A program made the translations under genes and the position numbers. The notes under the pieces are model-generated. The model saw only the letters and a program-made list of their open reading frames with translations. It was not told where the DNA came from and ran no database searches. 18,090 bases of DNA, taken from assembly GCA_015478945.1 (NCBI GenBank), contig JABUQX010086939.1, positions 22,501 through 40,590 of the forward strand. Reading direction: 5' to 3'. Below are positions 10,604-18,090 of the stretch, piece after piece. The DNA is from Trachelipus rathkii (taxonomy: Eukaryota; Arthropoda; Malacostraca; Isopoda; Trachelipodidae). Numbering within the stretch: the first letter of the stretch is position 1; each line of letters begins with the position of its first letter.

Positions 10604-10950
10604 TACTATATTATACTATATTAGATTATTTATATCTAAAATTTTTTATTCTAAATAAATTTCGTGTAAAAATTATGAATTTCTTCATATAAAAATTCTA
10701 ATATAATAGGTATATTTTAATATATCAGATATATATATATTAATAAATAGAATATAAAATAAAATAAAAATTTAAAAGAATAAAATAACAAATATAATAT
10801 AATAAAATATATATATGATATATATATACAGTATAGAAATAATATCCATCAAAATACAATAGTGACATAATGATTCTGTTCTATGCGAAAATTATATATA
10901 TATATATATATATTACTATATTATATTTTATATATAATATATAAGAAGAA
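10508..10950. repeat. (TA)n microsatellite (10508-10600) and adjoining very AT-rich sequence
   Basis: A nearly pure TA tract runs to about 10600. It is followed by A/T-only-like sequence with short TA bursts at about 10728-10740, 10808-10830 and 10892-10945. Nothing coding. Confidence 0.9.
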
Positions 10951-11406
10951 AGTTTGGTAGCCGGCCCTCACCACAATTACGTGCTGACGGAGGGTATACG
11001 GAGCCAAAGCAAGGGCTTCACGTCCTCTATGTGGTGTAAAGGTCGAGAAAACACAAGATTAAGAATCTTCATGTAATTTAAACTCAGAAGTGTATCAAGA
11101 CACCTATATCATCCTCACTAACCTAGCTAAATAATTAACCTACATTATATATAAATCCCCAAAAAATATTATCAATATATGATTTACACAATTGTAAAAT
11201 TCACCTTAATGTTATCACTGTTATACAATCAATGTTTCTTGAATAAATGAGCAATAACAAAGTAATTAAGGAATTTTGTTTATTACGTAACTTTACGTGT
11301 TGGATCCGCAGATCTCCAACTCAGACCATAAACGCCGGTGACTTCAATGACGGTGTTCCACACCTCACTCCAGACTACGATTTTCAGGATGGTAGTGAGT
11401 GCTACA
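10951..11406. other. Unassigned sequence left of the minisatellite
   Basis: A GC-richer island at 10955-11050 (agccggccctcacc...) may be the edge of an unidentified repeat. An open frame at 11247-11435 includes TQTINAGDFNDGVPHLTPDY but has no recognised domain, and it ends inside the first minisatellite unit. I do not call a gene. Confidence 0.35.
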
Positions 11407-11690
11407 AGGCACCCTCAGATTCTTCGGTATTATAGTGATTCCCTTAACCGGCACCCTCCCACTACTTTCTAATATTTACTTATAGGAGTTGCATTACCGG
11501 CACCCTCGCACTTCTTTTGCTATAGGGAGTGCTATATCGGCACCCTCCACTACTTCTTTTGCTATAGGGAGTGCTATATCGGCACCCTCCAAGTCTTCTT
11601 TTACTATAGGGAGTGCTAGATCGGCACCCTCCAAGTCTTCTTTACTATAGGGATGTTGCTATATCGGCACCACTCCAACTCTTCTTTAGT
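11407..11690. repeat. 42-bp minisatellite, about 7 units, period compatible with coding
   Basis: The motif cggcaccctc (or close variants) starts at 11407, 11449, 11498, 11538, 11580, 11622 and 11665, giving spacings of 42, 49, 40, 42, 42 and 43. The three central units are about 90% alike and stay in frame. The plus strand reads AIGSAISAPSTTSF-type 14-residue repeats, and the minus strand reads ALPIVKEDLEGADI-type repeats. Outer units carry indels and stops in both directions, so the array is at best a decayed coding repeat. Confidence 0.85.
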
Positions 11691-11895
11691 GGATAATTCA
11701 CACCTCCGGGCTCCACCAATAACTCCGGAGCCGCTCCACTCGCCTCCACCAATAGCACTGGATCCACACACCAGCTTTGCACCGGATCCACACCAGGGTC
11801 CACACCAGGCTCTGCACCAGGCCCAGATTTCACGGGACACGAAACTTCTAGGATGGTTACCACTAAAACCTCTTCGCAGCAACGATAACACTTTC
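11691..11895. repeat. Low-complexity stretch with 12-bp GGATCCACACCA-type repeats
   Basis: On the plus strand one frame, after a stop at 11690, gives FTPPGSTNNSGAAP, then GSTPGSTPGSAPGPDF, ending at a TAA at about 11887. The minus strand is also open (11995 to 11645) with GPGAEPGVDPGVDPV. Both strands being open reflects the 6/12-base repetition (gga tcc aca cca). It could be a remnant of a Ser/Thr/Pro/Gly-rich protein together with the adjacent minisatellite, but the coding direction is undecided. Confidence 0.5.
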
Positions 11896-12096
11896 TAGTC
11901 ACAATACACTTTAACGATGACAACTTTCTGACAAAATTCAATTTAAGAACTACTTGAACTTCCTTTGAAGACTTGATGCTCACAAAACCATCCAAGAATA
12001 AATATCTTTTCGCTCACCGAAATCCTTCGTACTTTAATTTGCATTTAAGAATTTAGTTGGTTTAAGATCCAATCTGGCATACGAACCATGTCAAAT
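11896..12096. other. Unassigned sequence
   Basis: About 200 bases between the low-complexity stretch and the TA tract. Nothing recognised. Confidence 0.4.
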
Positions 12097-12124
12097 TATA
12101 TATATATAATATATAATATATATA

Positions 12125-12166
<42 letters not shown>

Positions 12167-12357
12167 TTACATAATATATATTATATATATGTGTATAGTA
12201 TATATATATAGTATTTACTATATATTTATATATATATTATATTTATATATAATATATATATATATATATACTAATTATACCCTATATATTATATATATAA
12301 GTTTTATATGATATATATATTATTTATTCCATATTAGTATATATATATATATATATA
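12097..12357. repeat. (TA)n microsatellite ending in a splice acceptor
   Basis: TA and TATTA repeats with small interruptions (about 12191-12240 and 12275-12285). The last TA run (about 12338-12357) leads directly into CAG at 12358-12360, the acceptor of the zinc-finger exon. Confidence 0.95.
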
Positions 12358-12360
12358 CAG

Positions 12361-12559
12361 GAAATATGCGACTGGAACCCATTGGAAGAAGAGTTTTCTA
12401 AAAATGTTCATTCGGGTTTCATTAATAACGAGTCTGCTGAACTGATGTTGAACGGATTTGTAAATGATGATTATGTAACTATTTGCCGACAAATGAGATA
12501 CAGAGGCTTCTGCCCTAGAGGTGATAGGTGTTCTTGGAGTCACAAAATGCCTAGAAAAG
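12361..12559 (+). CDS. Exon encoding a CCCH-type zinc finger; internal exon 3 of the plus-strand gene
   Basis: A 199-base open exon between CAG (12358-12360) and AAAAG|gttagt (GT at 12560-12561). It starts in phase 0 with E-I-C-D-W-N-P-L-E-E-E-F and encodes 66 residues plus one base. Residues 42-61 are CRQMRYRGFCPRGDRCSWSH, an exact C-X8-C-X5-C-X3-H finger (codons 12484-12543), the spacing of RNA-binding CCCH fingers. Basic residues follow (KMPRK). The upstream half is acidic with a helix-like SAELMLNGF segment. CCCH fingers of this class usually bind single-stranded RNA and take part in mRNA control or RNA silencing. The gene family cannot be named from one finger. A tudor- or helicase-type RNA-silencing protein is conceivable but only a guess. 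Translation past 12559 hits TAG within two codons, supporting the donor. Confidence 0.82.
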
Positions 12560-13229
12560 GTTAGTGGTAGTAGCATTACAAAAGTTGCAGGGATAATATT
12601 TTTACTTTCTATTTTCTTTTATATATGGAATAATTTTAAAATTTTGCATTGTGACATACATGGTTTGTTTACATTCATTGTGCTAAAGCTATCGGTATAT
12701 TCAAGAATAAAAATATTTTTTGTTTCTAAAATAAGTGGCAGAAAAGGGCCTACATAATAACCACCTGTGAATATAAAGAACGAAAGAAGGGAAATAGAGG
12801 AGGGTAGAGTGCCATACCACACTGTTTATGTACGTGAAAGAATGAATATAGCATTAAATTATGCAGTCAGAGTTACACATGGGATAAATATGTAAAGAAA
12901 GGGAAGTGAGACAAAGTTCTCAAAAGTAGGAGATAAACTGCACTCAAAAGAGTTTAGATCAGAATCATGTCATGAAAATTTGATACAACAAACCTATGGG
13001 AAAAAATTGATTGAGAGGGAGAGTGGGTGAGTTGATGAACCAAGAAGCCTTAGATATTTCTCTTTCCAGACAGAAAATTAAAATATAATTATAAATGCAC
13101 ATTACCCGTTTGTCATTAAAAAAAAATCCATTATCAACGTTTATACAATATTTCAATGGTATATTAAGTGATATCACAGAAACAATATTCAATAATATCC
13201 AAGTTATTCAGATACTTACCTAACCCCCC
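12560..13229. other. Intron-like sequence, no feature
   Basis: About 670 bases after the zinc-finger donor. Short open frames on both strands look random, with no repeat family or domain recognised. Confidence 0.5.
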
Positions 13230-13245
13230 TTTTTTTTTTTTTTTT
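13230..13245. repeat. T16 homopolymer preceded by C6
   Basis: A cccccc tract (13224-13229) runs into 16 T. On the minus strand this could be the poly(A) end of a short retroposed sequence, but no body was recognised. Confidence 0.85.
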
Positions 13246-13355
13246 ACTGTACTTTACTTTCCCTTTCGCAACCACCGGGACATTGCTGTCCCAGCGTTAA
13301 TATATGAACTATAAATAAAAAATTTTTTATAGCCATACATGACCATTTTTCTTAA

Positions 13356-13938
13356 CACTTTGGCTGCCGTAATATTCTTTTTTTATGCCTCCTGTGCCAA
13401 CAGGTCAAACCATAACCATGCAAGTCAATTGCTTATGTAATAGTTAATTACAATATTTGACGAAACTTTGCCGCTTTTATTATTATTTACCCCGTGTCCA
13501 CCAGTGACCTCACGACACTCGGAATATCTCGTATTCTCACAGTGCCATATGACACACGGGCGCGTCACGATTTTTTCTTTAATTGAAATTTGAATGGTAT
13601 TTTCCTTAGAGATTTATTGAAATAAAATTTGTGTTAAAGAAAAAGTATTTTTGTTGCATAAATCCTGAAGGTAATTTTATGTTTGTTTACTTGTCTATCA
13701 ATAAATCCTGTGGGCCATTTTCTTATTTCTTCAAATTCAAAAAATTTCAAAAAGTCAATTTACGTGGATGAAGAACAATCATTCTTAGAGTAACATGTCA
13801 AATATAAAAGATATTCTCCAATGCGCCGGAAAATATCCGCCTTTCAAGGTTATACCAAACGTGACAACCCGGTGCTTACATGGCACCAGTGGAAAGAAAA
13901 TGTGTGAGCCACTGGTGGCACACATGAATGCCAACGTG
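13356..13938. mobile_element. piggyBac-like MITE, 583 bp, flanked by TTAA duplications
   Basis: TTAA stands at 13352-13355 and again at 13939-13942. The left end begins CACTTTGGCTGCC, and the right end, read inward on the minus strand, begins CACGTTGGC. That is a short imperfect terminal inverted repeat with 8 of 9 outer bases alike. Related sub-terminal motifs repeat inside: tgtccaccagtgacctc near 13496, gcaccagtgg near 13882 and gccactggtggca near 13909. TTAA target duplication is the hallmark of the piggyBac superfamily. There is no transposase frame. The 222-base open frame at the right end is incidental. An autonomous partner is not in the window. Confidence 0.75.
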
Positions 13939-13942
13939 TTAA

Positions 13943-15060
13943 GTTGGTTTCTTGTAACATTTGTCATCAATTTCTTTCGAAGCTCAAAACAAAAGTTGCC
14001 AATACTGAAATATTAGAGCAATTTTATCCATTCAAGTGAGAAAGTATTATGTAATAATGATATTTATATTAAAATTTTACTTACATTCCATAAAATAGGT
14101 AGGTTTAACGATTAAGGAATCAAAGTATTATAAATGCCGTATTTTTCAAAAAAGATTATATAATTTTTTATTTCTGGGACACCATTCCAATTTAAGTCAA
14201 AGCAAGTATTTTAGTGGAACATGTTTGTGTACCATCGCGTATCAAAACCGTAATTGATTGTCTAACATCTTATCTAAAATTAACCATCTAACTTTTCAAA
14301 TAAATTATAATAGTTTAGAAAATTCCTTGACCTTATAAAATAAATAAATGATTACATACCGTAAATATTCTTCCTGTCAAAAGTAGTGTCAAAAAATAGT
14401 TTATCCTTTGATTCGATGCAATTAGTGGTTATTTAAATAATTTAGACATCTGTGCAGGAGAAAATAATACTTATAATCCTTCGCTTAGGTTGCATACTGT
14501 ATAAAATATGATTCCATCTGTTGATATGCCAACTATTGTAACATTTGTAAGGTCTTTAGCAAGCCCTATTTTAATGTTGGGAATCGAACATTGTGCTTCC
14601 TGAACCGTATTTCACTATAAGGAAAGATAGAAAAATAGTGAAATGCAAGGTAGCGTCACCAAGAAAGTGCTTCAGTAAATTCACAAGAGGACAAGAAAAA
14701 GTGTTTTGTTATTACAGTCATAAAATAGGTGTCACTCCAGTTACGAGAAACAATTAAGATAGCACAAATATAATTCCAATCCATTACAATTCCATTTTGG
14801 GGTGGACCGATTTTGATCAGTGCATTTCTTTGCATCTTACGGAGTTAAAATTCAAATGGTGTTAGGTTGGGAAAAGGTATTTTACAGGCATTTTGATATA
14901 GCTGTTCAAAATGTAGTATTTTTTATGATTATGCAAAAGAGAAAAATTAAAAGTATTAAAATTTAATTAAAATTAAATGATTGAATAACGACCTTCAAGA
15001 GCAAATGCTAAAATACTTAATAAATTGTTTACAGAATGTATTACTGTGTAATTGTTTTAG
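13943..15060. other. Unassigned, intron-like sequence
   Basis: About 1.1 kb of AT-rich DNA without a convincing exon, repeat or RNA gene. It lies downstream of the zinc-finger exon and probably inside that gene's next intron. Confidence 0.45.
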
Positions 15061-15122
15061 CTGTTGAAGTTGAACTAAAGGAAAATGAATGTACGCAAAA
15101 CAAAACAAACAGACAAATGTTT
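15061..15122 (+). CDS. Weak candidate exon 4 of the plus-strand CCCH gene
   Basis: The acceptor gtaattgttttag (AG at 15059-15060) is good. Entered in phase 1, as the zinc-finger exon requires, it reads A-VEVELKENECTQNKTNRQM, a charged, protein-like segment. The donor is unclear: GT at 15119-15120 or 15123-15124, both weak. Without splicing the frame ends at TGA (15147-15149), which would make it a short terminal exon. No domain is recognised. Confidence 0.28.
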
Positions 15123-16244
15123 GTTACTTGCAATACTGTCTCCTGAAAGAGATGTTTTGAATCCTATCATATATATTTTAATACTCATTTAAATATTGAC
15201 TAACTAGTTAGCACATAACATTCGTTTATAAAGGATCGGATTTTCATTTTTCATTCTAATTTCTTTCTTTGTTCTTACTCATTGGGACTTATATTTTCCA
15301 CTCAGATGTTCAATTTGCTACCTATGGGACGCCTGTGTCCCATCGTCATTATTACAATATGGGAAGTTTTTTATAATTTTGACTTTTTCATTAAGAATTA
15401 TGAACATGATTTTAAATCTTGAATTTGTGAGTGGAATGGTTAAAGGTTGCAAGTGTTTTATTAGGTGTAACATCCTAAGTCAAACCATTTCAATAACAAC
15501 TACTTGCTCGGCTACTGGAGAAGGGCTTTCTCAGTTCCAGATAAAAAGTTTTTTTTTTTTATTTTTATTATCTATTGTGATCTATTGTTTTCCTATCATG
15601 GTCAAGTATGAGAATCTTTATTGAGAGTGAAGAAAAAAAATTATAAGCCTGAATCGTATCCACTATATGAAATCTCCTTTCAACATAAAACATGCCCGAT
15701 ACCTTTTGTCTTGCATTAAAACTCTTATTTTATAAAACCATTGATCATTCTAATGACTCTGCACTGAATTTCTTCCTATACATCAACTTCCTTTCATGAA
15801 TAAGAAAACTTGTGATATGTGTTCAATTAGAGGTCTATTTTAACTGTTATAGAGCTCGTTCCTTGCAATTAGAAACCGCATTACTGCTTATAATTCCTAA
15901 AATTTTGTTAGCTGTTTCTGGCATCTAAACTCCAGCGTTATTTGCTGCAATTACTTATTGGTTACAAGCTGTGACTAGTTCTGCGGAACCAGAGTGTAAT
16001 TTTTTTTGGGGGGGATCCAAAGTTTGAGCCAGATCAATTTTTTTTTTTTTTAAACTATAAAATGAAAAGTTTAGAACCGGAAACATTATGGCTGGACAGA
16101 AGGACACAACGCTACACGTTTATTTACAAGTCACTGTCACGCAATAATGCGGCCTTCAAGCCTCCACGAAAATCATACAAGATAATCAATTAAAATTAAA
16201 AACAATAACAAACAATAGCCTAGTGTTTAATAGCACTGTTGCTT
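15123..16244. other. Unassigned sequence
   Basis: About 1.1 kb. A small hairpin tgggacgcctgtgtccca lies near 15324-15341. T-runs occur at about 15549-15560 and 16040-16051, and a G-run near 16008-16014. The open frame at 15379-15624 is hydrophobic and looks random. No gene is called. Confidence 0.45.
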
Positions 16245-16562
16245 AATATATTATTATATATATATATATATATAATATATTTAATATTTAAAAATATACT
16301 AATATAAATATATATAAAAAAATAATATAAAAAAATAATAATACATTATTTAAGTATAAATAAATATATATAATAAAAAATAATAAATATATATATATAT
16401 ATATATAACAACCAGTATATTAAATAAAAATATAATAATATATTATAATATAGTATACTATACTATACTATAGTATATTACACATATATATATTATAATA
16501 TTATAATATAGAGATATATATAATACTATTATTATATATAATATATATATATATATATAAGT
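16245..16562. repeat. AT-only repeat tract with TA runs and TATAC/TATAG palindromes
   Basis: TA runs at about 16255-16275, 16386-16406 and 16538-16558 separated by A/T-rich sequence. A short tact/tata repeat (tagtatactatactatacta) lies near 16451-16475. No coding content. Confidence 0.9.
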
Positions 16563-16623
16563 AAATAAAATATATATTTGTTTATTTGCTCAATTTAGAG
16601 CAGCACAATTTAAAATGAATCCC

Positions 16624-16673
16624 GAGTTGGAGTTGGATAATTTTAAAAATGGTGGAGCCGGAGCCGGAGCCGG
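16624..16673. repeat. Interrupted hexanucleotide repeat, GAGTTG then GAGCCG
   Basis: Two gagttg units (16624-16636) and three ggagcc units (16654-16673) are separated by an AT-rich insert. The minus strand reads PGSGSGS over the second block, but the surrounding frame (16875-16582) shows no domain. Confidence 0.75.
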
Positions 16674-17188
16674 GCATTTTAATGTTGATTGAATCGAAGT
16701 TGGAGGAAGGTGACAAATAAAAAATTTCTAGACTTCGCAGCCGTGGAACTAGGAACGTAATTATATCTAGAAAAGGATGTTGAAAGTGGATCCTGCCACC
16801 TACGCTAGAACATAATACAACGCAATTTTGTAGGAAGTGATTTCCCATAGGGAATAGGGGACTACATATGCCCATTTTATAAGTATTTGTGTGGTTTTGT
16901 ATTGAGATTAATAGATTTCTGCTGTAGATTAATATGCTTCTGTTGAAGATAGATGATTATATACAGTAAACTCTCGACTATTTTTTTTTATGGGTGCAGT
17001 TTAATTATTAAAATGTTAAATTTTTTATATTACAGTTTATGTAAGAGTAAATTGGTGTTATTTTTTTTCTCTATTTATGAATTGAAGTATAAGAAAATTT
17101 AATGCTTAAATACTGGTATATTATGTTTAAAAAAATTTAGTAATTACCGTGTTATTTTAAGTGGTAATGAAAATTTAAAATATTTTAC

Positions 17189-17335
17189 AAGCTGTGTCTC
17201 ATCTAATAGTTTTCCCTCTTTTTCATAGACGGTCTTTCTTCTGGCAAAATATCCTTCGTGCATGATACTTTGACTTGAAGAGGAACTTGACGCACCTTCG
17301 GTCGGATCGTGTTTCCCAGCCCTTGTCACAACCAT
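17189..17335 (-). CDS. Probable first coding exon (N-terminus) of an unidentified minus-strand gene
   Basis: On the minus strand ATG at 17335 opens a 49-codon frame. It begins MVVTRAGKHDPTEG, has a Ser run (A-SSSSSS-Q-S), then SIMHEGYFARRKTVYEKEGK and L-L-D-E-T-Q-L. A donor CTT|gtaaaa follows (GT at 17188-17187), leaving phase 0. An in-frame TAA sits directly before the ATG (17338-17336), so this is the first possible start, and the +4 base is G. A basic, Ser-rich start like this is common in nuclear proteins, but I do not recognise the family. A GTGAGTAA-like donor overlaps the start region (17344-17337), so an upstream leader exon could also end there. The next exon would lie at lower coordinates and was not found. 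The window's right side should hold its promoter. Confidence 0.5.
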
Positions 17336-17399
17336 TTACTCACCCTCGAAATTCTATATTCAGATTCCACCATACAACAGTAATAGCAAGAGAGGTATA

Positions 17400-18090
17400 G
17401 ATATTTTATATATAAGTGATGAAAAAATTTATCAGTACTTTTATGATATAATAGTTTACTTATCTTTAATAAATTCGTATAATGGTGTTGAAAAATTATT
17501 AAGGAAATAAGTATACGTATTTAAGATAAATATTAAAATTTATTTAATTTATATATAAAAACTCAATAGTCAGAGTTTAATACTATAAATGTAAATATAT
17601 TTTAACCGTTAAAAGCAAAGATAGGACTTTGAAAACTCTAAAGTCCTATCTATTTAATAAAATTTATTCATAAATTAAATAATTAAAAAACTGATTCAAT
17701 TTTATTATTATAACTCACTACTATTAAATAAATAACTTATATATAATTAATAAATATTACTATTTACTTAGCCTTAATTGAAATATAATATAGTATTATT
17801 ATTATATAATATTATATATAATATTATATACCCAATCAGCATTTTTCATATGAATATACAGGTTATATATTTTTTATTATATATTATAATCATAATTTTA
17901 ATCATAAATTAAATGATTGATTTTTATATAATATAATTCAATATTATTATATAAATTATTTCAAATAATTTCATAATAATTGTAAAAATTTAGGATAATA
18001 TGAAATAAAATCATTTACTTTTAATATAATGAGTTACTATATAATTATTATACGTTAAATGTGGAATATTAATATAAGGAAATAAAGCGT
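17400..18090. other. Very AT-rich region without recognised genes
   Basis: About 690 bases, largely A/T, with TTATATAATATTATA-type tracts near 17795-17830. It lies upstream of the minus-strand ATG and could contain its promoter, but no motif stands out. No open frame of note. Confidence 0.5.
17619..17651. repeat. Perfect inverted repeat (hairpin), 12-bp stem, 9-base loop
   Basis: agataggacttt (17619-17630) pairs perfectly with aaagtcctatct (17640-17651) around gaaaactct. A second smaller stem, aaactc...gagttt with an 8-base loop, lies about 40-60 bases upstream (17560-17579). Confidence 0.85.

Noticed and set aside
13785..14016. Open frames on both strands at the right end of the MITE
   Set aside because: They span the element border and the TTAA duplication and show no protein similarity I recognise.
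15306..15365. Possible exon after a cactcag acceptor
   Set aside because: The donor (GAA|gttttt) is poor and every phase gives unremarkable peptide. An exon at 15061 fits the gene equally well or better.
16582..16875. 97-codon minus-strand frame
   Set aside because: It contains a simple-repeat translation (Gly-Ser) and hydrophobic filler, with no domain and no fitting splice sites to the exon at 17189.

Overview
The window looks like gene-poor nuclear DNA from an arthropod, most likely a malacostracan or decapod crustacean. The reasons are: very dense (TA)n and (TTA)n microsatellites; several broken copies of one non-LTR retrotransposon whose 5' leader and reverse-transcriptase C-terminus resemble sequences I remember from decapod genomes; split coding pieces with GT-AG borders; and no bacterial-style gene packing. 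The species assignment is inference from memory of repeat families and was not searched.

Layout. 1-3000: minus-strand LINE (family A), cut by the window edge and full of stops. 3229-3728: AT microsatellite. 3729-4166: second family-A copy (3' part only). 4167-4450: TA and TTA microsatellites. 4451-4520: a probable third family-A tail. 4561-4642: a 41-bp tandem duplication. 4827-4895: candidate exon. 5128-5302: a degenerate 35-bp tandem array inside a 400-bp open frame. 5978-6516: fourth family-A piece. 6517-6770: microsatellite. 6955-7028: candidate exon. 7178-7510: microsatellite. 7511-8078: large foldback element. 8079-8436: microsatellite. 8433-8722: a spaced direct repeat. About 8730-9660: plus-strand RNase H-bearing LINE (family B), frameshifted. 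9787-10020: tRNA-derived SINE. 10500-10950: AT-rich. 11407-11895: 42-bp minisatellite and a Gly/Ser/Thr/Pro-type low-complexity stretch. 12097-12357: microsatellite leading straight into the best exon of the window (12361-12559, CCCH zinc finger). 13356-13938: piggyBac-like MITE between TTAA duplications. 16245-16560: AT repeats. 17189-17335: probable first coding exon of a minus-strand gene. 17400-18090: very AT-rich DNA with hairpins.

Genes. I see two host genes, both partial. One is on the plus strand. Its candidate exons at 4827-4895, 6955-7028 and 12361-12559 have matching splice phases (1, then 0) and join into one open frame ending in a canonical C-X8-C-X5-C-X3-H zinc finger. A weaker fourth exon at 15061-15122 also fits the phase. 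Its introns (about 2.1 and 5.3 kb) hold most of the repeats. The other gene is on the minus strand and shows only its N-terminal 49 residues. I cannot name either gene. I found no coherent undescribed multi-gene system. The most interesting items are the foldback element, the 35-bp and 42-bp arrays, the microsatellite-embedded splice acceptor, and the repeated joining of LINE 3' ends to microsatellites.
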